Source: Lachnospiraceae bacterium (GTDB lineage Bacteria > Bacillota > Clostridia > Lachnospirales > Lachnospiraceae). From it: a stretch of 64,000 nucleotides of DNA. The DNA is taken from contig JAGAMF010000006.1 of NCBI GenBank assembly GCA_017624855.1, positions 28,519-92,518 on the forward strand, in the 5' to 3' direction. Made by a program: the position numbers and the translations under genes. The notes under the pieces were generated by a model, which searched no databases, was not told the DNA's origin, and saw only the letters and a list, made by a program, of their open reading frames with translations. This document shows, piece after piece, positions 1 through 8,351 of the stretch. Position 1 is the first letter of the stretch. Every line of letters begins with the position of its first letter.

Positions 1-64
1 TTTTATATTGGGAATGCTCACAAAGCAAATGGATAGGTGTTTTACATATTTTTTATAAAAACTA

Positions 65-93
65 TTGACAAATACATTTTACTGAATTATATT
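65..93 (+). promoter_or_regulatory. Sigma-A promoter of the oxidoreductase-tetR operon
   Basis: TTGACA at 65-70 and TATATT at 88-93 with a 17-base spacer form a good vegetative promoter. The -10 element touches the palindrome at 91-108, so a bound repressor would block transcription. Confidence 0.7.
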
Positions 94-108
94 GAATACA
101 GATTCAAT
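91..108. promoter_or_regulatory. Probable TetR operator
   Basis: ATTGAAT-ACAG-ATTCAAT is a perfect 7-bp inverted repeat overlapping the -10 region. A third half site, ATTCAAT, follows near 117-123. The TetR-family gene is the second gene of the operon, so autoregulation by that protein is the simplest reading (inference). Confidence 0.6.
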
Positions 109-154
109 GAAAATAAATTCAATAATGTGATGTGAAATAAAGGAGACAAACAAA

Positions 155-1651
155 ATGAAAAACAACAAAAAAGAAAAAGTAATTATCATTGGTGGCGGCA
201 TTGCAGGATTTTCAGCAGGAATTTATGCACTGCGTGCAGGTTTTGAGGCAGAAATTTATGAAAAGAATGCCATTCCCGGAGGCGAATGTATAGGATGGAA
301 CCGTAAAGGATATCACATTGATAACTGCATTCATTGGCTGACAGGAACTAAAAAAGATACAGAACTTTATGATGTTTGGAAGACTGTTGGGGCTCTGGAT
401 GACGAGATGGAATATGCACCCATAAATTCTTTCTATACATCTACATATAAGGAGCAGAAGGTGACTCTTTGGAATGATTTAAAGCGTACGCAGGAAGAAT
501 TGATTGCGTTGTCGCCTGAAGATGAAGAAGAGATTAAGAAGTTTATTCAGTATGTGGAATATTCCAAGCAGTGTCTGTTCCCGGCAAAGAAGCCCATGGA
601 AATGTGGGGTGTTAAGGATTACATCAATATGGGTAAGACTATGATGGATTTTCCCAAGGTGATGAAGGAATTCGGTGAAATATCCCTTGAGGAATACAGC
701 AAAAGATTTAAGCATCCTTTACTTCAGCATTTGATGTGCGATTATCTGCCTAAATCCTACTGTACTTATTCTTTCCTGGTTTCTTATGCCACAATGGCAG
801 ACGGAAACGGAAATATACCTATGGGAGCATCTCTTCAGATGTCTTTGCGCATGGAGAAAAAATATAAAGACATGGGCGGTAAAATTTGCTATAATAAAGG
901 CGTTAAGAAAATAAATATTGCCAAGAAAAAAGCTACAGGCATTGAACTTGAGGACGGCACTTTTATCGAAGGCGATTATGTGATACCGACTGTAGATACG
1001 CATTTGTTGTTCAATAAATTACTTCCCAAGGAATATATGCCGAAGGAATTACGAGAAGCGTATGATTCGCCCAAGGCATATCCCGCGACCAGCGGATTTC
1101 AGGTAGCATTTGCGGTAGAACTTTTACCGAATGAGGGTGAGACCATATTTATCGATATGGATCCGCTTTGTGTAGGTCAAAGAAGTTTCGAGCGAATGTA
1201 TGTGAAATCTTACGGATATGATCCTGTTTTTATAAAAGATGGTAAAACCGTAATTCAGACCTGCATTACTCAGACTGACGAGGATTATGAATTCTGGAAG
1301 AGTTTATCTCCTGAGGAATATAAGGCAACCAAAGAAAAACTTGTGAAAGAAGTAAAACTTCGCATTGAAAAGGCGTTTCCTGAATATGCAGGCAAGATGG
1401 AGTTTTTGGATGCGTGGACACCGCTTACTTACGAGAGATATTGCAATGCATATCATGGAAGCTATATGAGTTTTGTTACAACGCCTATGGGTAAGCAGAT
1501 TAAGATGAAGGGGCAGTTGAAAGGTATTAAGAACTTGTATGTTGCCGGTCAGTGGACTAATTCTCCCGGCGGTCTTCCCGTTGCGGTGGCAAGCGGCAAA
1601 TTTGCAATCCAGAGAATTCTTAAGAAGCAGAGAAAAAGCATTGAGATATAG
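155..1651 (+). CDS. FAD-dependent oxidoreductase, phytoene desaturase-like
   Basis: A 498-residue flavoprotein of the CrtI/amine oxidase superfamily. The N-terminus has the dinucleotide-binding GGGIAGFSAG loop (about residues 13-22) followed by an acidic residue at the end of the second strand (EIYEKN). The C-terminus has the usual FAD-closing motif (LYVAGQWTNSPGGLPVA, about 467-483). There is no signal peptide, so it should be cytosolic. The substrate cannot be told; family members desaturate or saturate isoprenoids, retinoids or related lipids. It is followed after 51 bases by a TetR regulator and preceded by a promoter with a palindrome, suggesting substrate-inducible expression. The start has a GGAG ribosome site. 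Confidence 0.8.
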   Translation: MKNNKKEKVIIIGGGIAGFSAGIYALRAGFEAEIYEKNAIPGGECIGWNRKGYHIDNCIHWLTGTKKDTELYDVWKTVGALDDEMEYAPINSFYTSTYKEQKVTLWNDLKRTQEELIALSPEDEEEIKKFIQYVEYSKQCLFPAKKPMEMWGVKDYINMGKTMMDFPKVMKEFGEISLEEYSKRFKHPLLQHLMCDYLPKSYCTYSFLVSYATMADGNGNIPMGASLQMSLRMEKKYKDMGGKICYNKGVKKINIAKKKATGIELEDGTFIEGDYVIPTVDTHLLFNKLLPKEYMPKELREAYDSPKAYPATSGFQVAFAVELLPNEGETIFIDMDPLCVGQRSFERMYVKSYGYDPVFIKDGKTVIQTCITQTDEDYEFWKSLSPEEYKATKEKLVKEVKLRIEKAFPEYAGKMEFLDAWTPLTYERYCNAYHGSYMSFVTTPMGKQIKMKGQLKGIKNLYVAGQWTNSPGGLPVAVASGKFAIQRILKKQRKSIEI

Positions 1652-1702
1652 TAACTGTTTGGCGAAAGCCTGAATAGTTATAAAAAATAAAAGAGGACAG
1701 TT

Positions 1703-2269
1703 ATGACCAGAAAAGAGCAGAAGGAAGAAAGAAGAAAAGCAATTTTAATGACGGCATTGAACCTTTTTGTAAATCAAGGCTACTATGAAACCAAGATTAC
1801 GGACATCGCGGCAGCAGTTCCTATGAGTACGGGACTTATGTTTCATTACTTTGAGTCCAAGGAAGAACTTTTGCTTGAACTGGTTAAAATGGGTGCCGGT
1901 GCAACGAAATTTGCGGATAAAATGCCTGAAATTCCGCCGGAGATTTATTTTACGGAATTCTTAAAAAGACTCTTTGATTTTTCGAAAAGTCAGCCCTGGG
2001 TTTTTAACATGTTTATTCTTATGGGGCAGGCAAGAAGGGTTGGGATGCCCGAAGGAGCGAGAAAGATTGCGCTGTCCGTAAATACCATAGAAGAATCTGC
2101 TACGATAATTGAGAAAGGGCAGGAATCAGGAGTATTCCGCGAAGGAGATGCGTTGCTTTTATCTATGTGCTTCTGGGCAACCGTACAGGGTATTATGGAG
2201 GAGATGGCAATGCATAAGGATATGAAGGCACCTGAGCCTGAGTGGATTATGGGGATTTTGAGGAAGTAG
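1703..2269 (+). CDS. TetR/AcrR family transcriptional regulator
   Basis: 188 residues. Residues 1-60 form the typical TetR helix-turn-helix: a helix reading RRKAILMTALNLFVNQGYY, then TKITDIAAAVPMSTGLMFHYFESKEELL. The rest is an alpha-helical ligand-binding domain of normal length. It sits 51 bases behind the oxidoreductase and is probably co-transcribed, so it likely represses the operon through the palindrome at 91-108. The ligand is unknown. An intrinsic terminator follows directly. Confidence 0.88.
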   Translation: MTRKEQKEERRKAILMTALNLFVNQGYYETKITDIAAAVPMSTGLMFHYFESKEELLLELVKMGAGATKFADKMPEIPPEIYFTEFLKRLFDFSKSQPWVFNMFILMGQARRVGMPEGARKIALSVNTIEESATIIEKGQESGVFREGDALLLSMCFWATVQGIMEEMAMHKDMKAPEPEWIMGILRK

Positions 2270-2279
2270 AAAAGTATAG

Positions 2280-2312
2280 AGCCGAGAGGAGTGAAATTCT
2301 CTCGGCTTTGTT
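2280..2312 (+). terminator. Intrinsic terminator after tetR
   Basis: AGCCGAGAG (2280-2288) pairs with CTCTCGGCT (2299-2307), followed by a short T-rich tail. Confidence 0.75.
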
Positions 2313-2552
2313 ATATTGATAGATGTTCAAAACCATGCATTGTATGATTATTTAAGAACAAAAAAGAAACTAATAGCCCGCCTGAGTAAAAACGGTATGG
2401 TCGTAAAGCCCATTTCTTATAAAATTATGTATATGATTTGATTGATGGCGTCAAGAGAGTTTTTCTAAGTGTTACATATTTCATAATAAAAATGGAGATA
2501 AGAATAAGAAACATTTCAAGAATAGTCTTATATAAATTAAGTCGGATATTAT
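2313..2552. other. Intergenic stretch without a recognised gene
   Basis: An AT-rich stretch between the terminator and the sigma-28-like promoter. No plausible coding frame with a ribosome site and no RNA family was recognised. A local GC-richer patch near 2376-2412 was examined as a possible riboswitch and not supported. Confidence 0.4.
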
Positions 2553-2579
2553 TAAGAAAGATAAATTCCCAGCCGATAT
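2553..2579 (+). promoter_or_regulatory. Sigma-28 (SigD/FliA)-type promoter
   Basis: TAAG (2553-2556), 15 bases, then GCCGATAT (2572-2579). This fits the motility sigma factor consensus TAAA-N15-GCCGATAA. The same architecture recurs at 3573-3599 ahead of the next gene. Confidence 0.65.
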
Positions 2580-2595
2580 ATATAATAAGCTAAGG

Positions 2596-2643
2596 ACAGC
2601 GTCTGTTTTCAAAGGATTGAAAGTGAAAATAGGCGCTGTTTTT
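2596..2643 (+). promoter_or_regulatory. Terminator-like hairpin inside the 5' leader
   Basis: ACAGCGTCTGTTTTC (2596-2610) pairs over 15 bp, with two G-U pairs, with GAAAATAGGCGCTGT (2625-2639), followed by TTTTT. It lies just after the expected start of the sigma-28 transcript and before the gene, where an attenuator would lie. Two more hairpins follow (2660-2683 and 2685-2710); the last is directly upstream of the ribosome site. Confidence 0.55.
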
Positions 2644-2723
2644 ATGTAGAAAATATATACCGCTTGGTCCTTTGGGGGAGCGGTGCAATCCGGACTGACA
2701 GAAGGATTGCAGAAAGGATTATT

Positions 2724-3575
2724 ATGGGTATAAACGGAGTAGATTCATATTATAAACAAGATTATGCAGTACAGAATCAGGAAAGAGGGAATGGTTCTTC
2801 TGTTACGGAATTTGAATTAAGAAATAATGCTACAACATCACAAGAAACGGCAGGTAATAAAAAGCCACTCGGTCTTACAACTGTCGGAAACCAAGGCTAT
2901 GTAGCTACATATGCGGATTCTTCTACAGCGCAGGATCCCGTTATTAAGGTGGGAGATTGTGAGATTCATGTCAATGATGTGGATCCGCGCAATGCTACCA
3001 AAATGGAAATGTTTGCGTTGATGTCTTATATGGAGGATAAAGGACTCATTCAAAATAGGGGAATGAAGTCCTTTAACAAGATGACAGCGTATGCTTCGCA
3101 GGCAGAATACAATGGATATTGCAATGGTATTTATGACGAAGATGCTGCGTGGACAACAAAGCGGGATTGGACAGGAATTCTTGAAAATGCGAAGGGAAGT
3201 TTTATGTGCAATCCACAGACATACAAACAGGGTATGGAGTGTGAGAACATCATTGATAATCTAAAAAAGTGGAGTGAAGCTTCTCTTGCGTCCAACGAAA
3301 AAGCAGAGCCTATCGATTATTGGAAGATGATCAGCGACAGAAAAAATGAAATCTATGAGAAGGTAAAGAACGGTGACACGGAAGAAACATTTCAGATTGG
3401 TGGCAGTTCTTTTACGGAGAAAGAATGGGATAAGCTGCTTTCGGAAGTGGATGACATTATGGATGAAGTACGCGAAGCGATGAGGGAAGAGCATCAGAAG
3501 CGTGTTGAAAATGCTACAGAAGAGGAAAACTTAAAAAAGGCGGAGAGTATGTGCAAGGAGAATATTTCATCTTAA
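2724..3575 (+). CDS. Uncharacterised protein with sigma-28-type promoter
   Basis: 283 residues from the ATG at 2724, which has an AAAGGA ribosome site; longer in-frame starts fall inside leader hairpins. It has no signal peptide or membrane segment. The first 60 residues are polar and probably disordered. A middle part (about 70-190) is rich in Trp, Tyr and Asn (for example SYMEDKGLIQNRGMKSF and NGIYDEDAAWTTKRDW). The C-terminal 60 residues are charged helix. It resembles uncharacterised proteins I associate with motile Lachnospiraceae (recall only, possibly DUF6033-like). The promoter type suggests co-expression with flagellar genes, but no function can be given. Confidence 0.6.
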   Translation: MGINGVDSYYKQDYAVQNQERGNGSSVTEFELRNNATTSQETAGNKKPLGLTTVGNQGYVATYADSSTAQDPVIKVGDCEIHVNDVDPRNATKMEMFALMSYMEDKGLIQNRGMKSFNKMTAYASQAEYNGYCNGIYDEDAAWTTKRDWTGILENAKGSFMCNPQTYKQGMECENIIDNLKKWSEASLASNEKAEPIDYWKMISDRKNEIYEKVKNGDTEETFQIGGSSFTEKEWDKLLSEVDDIMDEVREAMREEHQKRVENATEEENLKKAESMCKENISS

Positions 3576-3599
3576 TGATTTCAATTTTTTTGCCGATAT
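3573..3599 (+). promoter_or_regulatory. Second sigma-28-type promoter
   Basis: TAAT (3573-3576), 15 bases, then GCCGATAT (3592-3599). The -35 element overlaps the stop codon of the preceding gene. Both copies continue with a similar ATA(C/T)A(C/T)ATAAG-type sequence. A small hairpin GGTAAA-AGGA-TTTACC follows in the leader. Confidence 0.65.
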
Positions 3600-3657
3600 A
3601 TACGATAAGAACATTTAGGTAAAAGGATTTACCGTTTGGAATACAGGGAGGTATACT

Positions 3658-4392
3658 ATGATAACCGGAACCATATATGAAGCGGGTAAAATGCTGGAAT
3701 TGACTCAAAAATGGGAGCAGAAGAAAAATTCCGGCAACATAATTCAGAAAAAAGAATTGACTCCGGAAGAGCGGCAGTTGCAGAATTATCAGGAAGAACT
3801 GGAGAAAATGCGAGAGGGCAATGAATACAGTGCGATTTATGCCAAGATTCAAAGCGGTCGGGAGTTGAGTCCGGCAGAAGAAGATAAACTGCGCGCAAGA
3901 GATCCTAAATTGTATATGGAATATAAGGCTGATAAAATGGAGCAGGAAGCTTATGAGAAGAAGCTGAAAAACTGTCGCACTAAGGAAGAAGCGCAGAAAC
4001 TTCATGTGAATAGGATGAACGGTAAGCTTTCGGAGTTAAAATCCATTGTGAATAATCCCAATATACCTAAAAGTGAGAAGCTAAAGGAAGCACAGCGGAT
4101 ATTGGGCGATACAAATAAAACAGTTCAGGCATTTCAGGAGTTTGCCAAAAGTGCTGAGTTTAAAGAGTTGCCTACGGAAGAAGAGATTATGAAAGCAAAG
4201 CAGGCAGAAGCTGAGTACAATGAAGAGAAGGTTTCCATTGACAGTAATACTGAGGGCGAAATGAAGAAACAAGGCGATGTTGCTACGGATATTTCAGCGT
4301 CTGATAAAAAGATTCTGGAAGAAATGTATGAACTTGAGAAAAAACATTTTGGCGAGGAAAAAAAGACAGTGAAGATTGATGTGGCACTGTAA
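3658..4392 (+). CDS. Uncharacterised charged coiled-coil protein
   Basis: 244 residues, very rich in Glu and Lys and largely helical by eye, with no signal peptide or membrane segment. Recognisable stretches are ELTPEERQLQNYQEELEKMR (about 35-54), GRELSPAEEDKLRARDPKLY (about 68-87) and a conserved-looking NNPNIPKSEKLKEAQRILG (about 132-150). Similar proteins occur in motile Lachnospiraceae to my recollection, without a known role. It has its own sigma-28-type promoter and a GGGAGG ribosome site. It may act with the preceding gene. Confidence 0.65.
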   Translation: MITGTIYEAGKMLELTQKWEQKKNSGNIIQKKELTPEERQLQNYQEELEKMREGNEYSAIYAKIQSGRELSPAEEDKLRARDPKLYMEYKADKMEQEAYEKKLKNCRTKEEAQKLHVNRMNGKLSELKSIVNNPNIPKSEKLKEAQRILGDTNKTVQAFQEFAKSAEFKELPTEEEIMKAKQAEAEYNEEKVSIDSNTEGEMKKQGDVATDISASDKKILEEMYELEKKHFGEEKKTVKIDVAL

Positions 4393-4433
4393 TTCATATT
4401 TCAGAATATAAGATAAGGATGGGTGAAATTCGA

Positions 4434-5342
4434 ATGAATAAAGAAAAGAGTAGTAAAATTAATAAAAAGAATAATATGCTTATCATTGTAGGAATATTGG
4501 CCATGTTAAATTTTTTACTTGGCTTATGTCCATTGGTACAATGTACGAAAAATACAATAATGTTTTTTACGGGAAGCGGAGATTTTGGATATATAACTAC
4601 TAATTTTAGGATGTTAGCCGGTTTGAGCATCATTGCGCCGCATCTGATTGCAATTTTCTTGATTGATATATCTTTTTTGCTTATGGCAATCGGAGGATTT
4701 TGCAGGAATAATATTGTTTCCGCAATTGGACTTGTTTTGTTCGGAGGCGCTTATATTCCGGCAAGATTATTTGATTATTTTTCGGATTTTATTGCGAGTG
4801 CGGACTGGATAAGATTTTGTGTGGATTTTGGGGATTTGTTTAGGGTGTTTTCTTATACTTCCCCACAGGATTATTTAAGACAGACCAATTTTTTTGCGGT
4901 ATTATTAATTGGATTTTCCATATTGTTTGTAGTAATTCTTCTTATTATGAGAACTGCCAATGCGAAAAAAAAGTGGGCCCAAATTCTTGGTTCCGTATTA
5001 GCGGCTCTGGCAACATTGAATATTGTTATCACCGGCTTTATTGATATTATTTTGCTGAACATAAGAAATAGTATGCATTATTCTTTGACAGAAAGGATTT
5101 CCTATTTAACATATTTTTTCCGCAATATCAAATATATGTTAACGAGGTATTTTGAAGCGGGCAGTTTTAATTCTATTTCTCTTTTGGAACCGATAGAATT
5201 TATGTTTATTGATGTTTTTCTTATTTTCAGCATCAGTATCATTGCGATTTCATCCGCTGTCATGATTATAAAAAAGAAAGCGGATAAGAAGGCTTCAGAA
5301 TCATCACAGGAAAACGCTATCGTTGGATCTGCGCAAGAATAG
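4434..5342 (+). CDS. Multi-pass membrane protein of unknown function
   Basis: 302 residues from the ATG at 4434. An ATG 15 bases upstream directly abuts the AAGG element and is less likely. The N-terminus is basic, followed by about six hydrophobic segments: around 20-40, 65-90, 95-115, 155-175, 185-210 and 270-290. The C-terminus is a charged tail. No family was recognised. It follows the charged coiled-coil gene by 41 bases and could be in its transcript. Confidence 0.55.
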   Translation: MNKEKSSKINKKNNMLIIVGILAMLNFLLGLCPLVQCTKNTIMFFTGSGDFGYITTNFRMLAGLSIIAPHLIAIFLIDISFLLMAIGGFCRNNIVSAIGLVLFGGAYIPARLFDYFSDFIASADWIRFCVDFGDLFRVFSYTSPQDYLRQTNFFAVLLIGFSILFVVILLIMRTANAKKKWAQILGSVLAALATLNIVITGFIDIILLNIRNSMHYSLTERISYLTYFFRNIKYMLTRYFEAGSFNSISLLEPIEFMFIDVFLIFSISIIAISSAVMIIKKKADKKASESSQENAIVGSAQE

Positions 5343-5353
5343 AAAAAATATTC

Positions 5354-5382
5354 TTGACTTCTCTCCAAAACTATGTTACATT
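5354..5382 (+). promoter_or_regulatory. Promoter of the infC-rpmI-rplT operon
   Basis: TTGACT (5354-5359) and TACATT (5377-5382) with 17-base spacing, upstream of the structured leader. Confidence 0.55.
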
Positions 5383-5389
5383 TACATAC

Positions 5390-5529
5390 GGTCAGTAGAC
5401 TAATAGCAAGCAGAGTTATCCACTCTCACCCTGCGACAATCGCGTTTCAGGTGTTCATGATTTTATAAAATAAGGCGCAAGCCCTGATTTTGTAGTATTG
5501 AGTGGATAGTTTATGCTATCCACTTTTTT
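5390..5529 (+). ncRNA. Ribosomal protein L20-type leader with intrinsic terminator
   Basis: The leader of infC operons in Firmicutes is bound by L20 and controls read-through. Here TATCCACTC near 5418-5426 can pair with the 5' arm of the terminator hairpin. That hairpin is AGTGGATAG (5501-5509) and CTATCCACT (5516-5524), followed by TTTTT. The two structures exclude each other, as expected for terminator/antiterminator control. Assignment rests on position and structure, not on a covariance search. Confidence 0.72.
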
Positions 5530-5572
5530 AGTTCTTATAAACTATATGATTCTTTTATGGAGGTGCAAGGTC

Positions 5573-6079
5573 ATTAACGATTTTTTTATTAACGAACAAA
5601 TCAGAGACAAAGAAGTACGTGTAATCGGAGCGGACGGAGAACAGATTGGTGTTATGTCTGCCAAGGAAGCAATGAAGATGGCGGAAGATGCGGGATTGGA
5701 TCTTATTAAGATTGCTCCTACTGCGAAGCCCCCTGTATGTAAAATTGCAGATTACGGTAAATTTCGTTATGAGCAGGCACGTAAAGAAAAGGATGCCAAG
5801 AAGAAGCAGAAGGTTGTGGAAATTAAGGAAATTCGTCTTTCACCCAACATTGATACGAATGACTTAAATACCAAGATGAATTCTGCAAGAAAGTTCTTAT
5901 CCAAGGGCGATAAGGTAAAAGTTACCTTACGTTTCCGTGGTCGTGAAATGGCACATATGGCAAGCAGTAAGCATATTTTAGATGATTTTGCGACAGGACT
6001 TGCGGATGTGGCAGTAGTGGACAAAGAGCCTAAGGTGGAAGGCAAGAGCATGACAATGTTTTTAACTGAGAAACGCTAA
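5573..6079 (+). CDS. infC: Translation initiation factor IF-3
   Basis: IF-3 binds the 30S subunit, keeps it apart from 50S and checks the start codon-initiator tRNA pairing. The protein is 168 residues with the normal start (INDFFINEQIRDKEVRVIG), the basic linker (QARKEKDAKKKQKVVEIKEI) and the C-terminal domain ending GKSMTMFLTEKR. The start chosen is the ATT at 5573, seven bases after a GGAGGTG ribosome site. The in-frame ATG at 5513 lies in the leader terminator. A rare AUU start is the classical device by which IF-3 limits its own synthesis. First gene of infC-rpmI-rplT. Confidence 0.93.
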   Translation: MNDFFINEQIRDKEVRVIGADGEQIGVMSAKEAMKMAEDAGLDLIKIAPTAKPPVCKIADYGKFRYEQARKEKDAKKKQKVVEIKEIRLSPNIDTNDLNTKMNSARKFLSKGDKVKVTLRFRGREMAHMASSKHILDDFATGLADVAVVDKEPKVEGKSMTMFLTEKR

Positions 6080-6122
6080 GGCACAGTTAAAATAGAAAGA
6101 TTTTAATCAGGAGGAACGAAAA

Positions 6123-6320
6123 ATGCCTAAAATGAAAACAAGCAGAGCAGCTGCAAAGCGCTTTAAAGTGACAGGAACCGGTAAATTAAAGAGAAGTAAA
6201 GCTTATAAGAGTCATATCTTAACAAAGAAGTCTACAAAGAGAAAACGTAATTTAAGACAGTCTGCTATTACAGATGCAACAAACGTTAAGAATATGAAGA
6301 AGATTTTACCTTATATCTAA
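6123..6320 (+). CDS. rpmI: 50S ribosomal protein L35
   Basis: 65 residues, very basic, with the family start [20 protein letters not shown] and end MKKILPYI. It is a structural protein of the large subunit. It lies between infC and rplT in the usual order, with an AGGAGG ribosome site. Confidence 0.96.
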   Translation: MPKMKTSRAAAKRFKVTGTGKLKRSKAYKSHILTKKSTKRKRNLRQSAITDATNVKNMKKILPYI

Positions 6321-6338
6321 GTAGGAGGAAGATAAGAA

Positions 6339-6695
6339 ATGGCTAGAATTAAAGGCGGCTTAAATGCTAAGAAAAAACATAATAGAGTATTAAAACTTGC
6401 AAAAGGTTACAGAGGAGCAAGATCTAAGCAGTATCGTGTTGCTAAGCAGTCAGTTATGAGAGCTTTAACTTCCGCTTACGCAGGCAGAAAGCAGAACAAG
6501 CGTCAGTTCAGACGTCTTTGGATTGCACGTATCAACGCAGCAGCAAGAATGAACGGGTTATCATACAGCAAATTCATGTATGGTTTGAAGCTTGCTAACA
6601 TCGACATCAACAGAAAGATGCTTGCAGAAATGGCAATCAATGATGCAGCAGGATTCACAGCATTAGCAGATATCGCTAAGAGTAAAATTGCTTAA
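6339..6695 (+). CDS. rplT: 50S ribosomal protein L20
   Basis: 118 residues, normal length. It begins [20 protein letters not shown] and contains [15 protein letters not shown], the family signature. It binds 23S rRNA early in assembly and is the expected repressor of this operon through the leader at 5390-5529. It starts 18 bases after rpmI and is followed by a strong terminator. Confidence 0.97.
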   Translation: MARIKGGLNAKKKHNRVLKLAKGYRGARSKQYRVAKQSVMRALTSAYAGRKQNKRQFRRLWIARINAAARMNGLSYSKFMYGLKLANIDINRKMLAEMAINDAAGFTALADIAKSKIA

Positions 6696-6711
6696 TAGAG
6701 CGTAGAATAAT

Positions 6712-6736
6712 AAAAAGACAGGTTCGCCTGTCTTTT
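6712..6736 (+). terminator. Terminator of the infC operon
   Basis: AGACAGG-TTCG-CCTGTCT with a TTTTTT tail: a stable UUCG tetraloop hairpin. Confidence 0.92.
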
Positions 6737-6883
6737 TTGTTTGCGTATCAATAAAAATCTTATTATACATGCATTTTTTCATTGTTTTTTTCTTGCAATA
6801 ATGGGTAACCTATAATAAACTAAATACAATGGCTTATTATGCGGATAGTGTGTAATTACATAGTCAAAAAGGAGTAAAAAATT

Positions 6884-8260
6884 ATGCAGAGTGACAGACA
6901 GAAATATTTTTTCTGGCTTAAAATTTTACTTACGATAGCCGCACTTACCTTGGGTGTGCTGTATTTTGAACAGGTTTGTCTTTTTGTAAAAGAAGGTTTC
7001 GGTATTTTATCGCCTTTTCTTGTGGGTGCGCTGATTGCGTTTATTTTAAATATTCCCATGAGAGGAATTGAAAAGGTATGTTTTGGAAAAGCTAAGGGTA
7101 AGTTTTTACTTAAAATAAAAAGACCGGTAAGTATTATTTTATCCATTGTTTTTCTTTGCGGACTGCTTACTTTATTGATTTTTGCAGTGGTGCCTCAGGT
7201 GGTGGAAACTGCGAAAACCATGCCGGATAAAATATCCGCATTTTGGTATTCCACATTGGAATGGCTTGAATCGTTAATCGCCAAGTATCCCAAGGAAACC
7301 GAAATGATTATGGACGAAGTAAAGAAAATGAGTGAGATGGAGATTGACTGGAAGCAGTTACTTACTCAGGTAAAAGACTTTTTCTTCACCGGTTTTGGCG
7401 GTTCATTTATTAAAAATGTATTCAGTTTTACAGGTAAAATAGGCGGTGGCATTTTTAATGCCGTTATTGCATTTATTTTCTCGATTTATATACTTGCTCA
7501 GAAAGAGAAACTTTGCATGCAGGGCAAAAGAATTATGAGTGCTTTTATGTCTGAAAAGGTATACCGTAAAACTGCAAAGATTCTCAGTATGCTTATGACC
7601 AATTTCAGCAATTTTATTGCGGGACAGTGTATCGAAGCTGTGATTCTGGCACTTTTAACCATGATTGCCATGGCGATTTTCAGATTCGATTACATCCTTT
7701 TGGTAGGCGTATTAGTGGCTTTTACGGCGTTAATTCCTGTTGTGGGCGGATTTATCGGCTGTGGAATCGGAGCATTTCTGTTCCTTATGGACGACCCCAT
7801 AAAAGCACTTTGGTTTGTGGTGTTGTTCCTTGTAGTACAGCAGATTGAAGGCAACTTGATTTATCCTTATGTGGTAGGCAATTCGGTAGGACTTCCTTCC
7901 ATGTGGATATTGGCGGCCATTACCATCGGCGGTAGCGTTATGGGTATTGGCGGTATGTTGTTCTTCATTCCTTTATTCTCTACGGCATATATGTTGCTTC
8001 GTGATACGGTAAATGAGCGAAACGGCGAGAAGCCATGGACGGAGAAGGCTCTAAAAGAAAAAATCAGAGCCCATGCGGATGAGGAAGAAGGTGGGCGAAG
8101 AGGTTTTGGAATCTTTAAGTTTAAGAGAAACAGAGCCAATAATGCAACAGCTCCTCAGAATGAATCTTCACAGCAGTCTGATAACGGTGAAGGCGAAGAA
8201 AATGTTGCACAAGAGAATGTTTCCGAACAATCCGGAAGTGATTCCACCGAAGAAGAGTAA
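6884..8260 (+). CDS. AI-2E family transporter (UPF0118/PerM-like)
   Basis: 458 residues with about eight membrane segments. The family signature is in the second half: a hydrophilic loop leading to NFIAGQCIEAVILALLTMIA, then ALIPVVGGFIGCGIGAF (about 280-300) and VQQIEGNLIYPYVVG. Members export autoinducer-2 or exchange ions; the substrate here is not determinable. An unusual tail of about 80 residues after the last helix is first basic, then Ser/Glu-rich (ending SDSTEEE), probably cytosolic and disordered. A clear AAGGAG ribosome site precedes the ATG. Confidence 0.85.
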   Translation: MQSDRQKYFFWLKILLTIAALTLGVLYFEQVCLFVKEGFGILSPFLVGALIAFILNIPMRGIEKVCFGKAKGKFLLKIKRPVSIILSIVFLCGLLTLLIFAVVPQVVETAKTMPDKISAFWYSTLEWLESLIAKYPKETEMIMDEVKKMSEMEIDWKQLLTQVKDFFFTGFGGSFIKNVFSFTGKIGGGIFNAVIAFIFSIYILAQKEKLCMQGKRIMSAFMSEKVYRKTAKILSMLMTNFSNFIAGQCIEAVILALLTMIAMAIFRFDYILLVGVLVAFTALIPVVGGFIGCGIGAFLFLMDDPIKALWFVVLFLVVQQIEGNLIYPYVVGNSVGLPSMWILAAITIGGSVMGIGGMLFFIPLFSTAYMLLRDTVNERNGEKPWTEKALKEKIRAHADEEEGGRRGFGIFKFKRNRANNATAPQNESSQQSDNGEGEENVAQENVSEQSGSDSTEEE

Positions 8261-8351
8261 GAGAGAAATTTATCTGAGGTAAGACATGTCCTCGGTAAAA
8301 GTAATAAAACATACAAAAAAGCACCGAAAGGTGCGGAGATGGAGAGAAAGC

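Noticed and set aside
2370-2420. Possible riboswitch upstream of the sigma-28-type promoter
   Set aside because: A few bases resemble fragments of known aptamers, but no complete consensus or pairing could be built, and the position is upstream of the promoter.
5513-5572. ATG at 5513 as the infC start
   Set aside because: It lies in the leader terminator loop and has no ribosome site; the ATT at 5573 has GGAGGTG at ideal distance.
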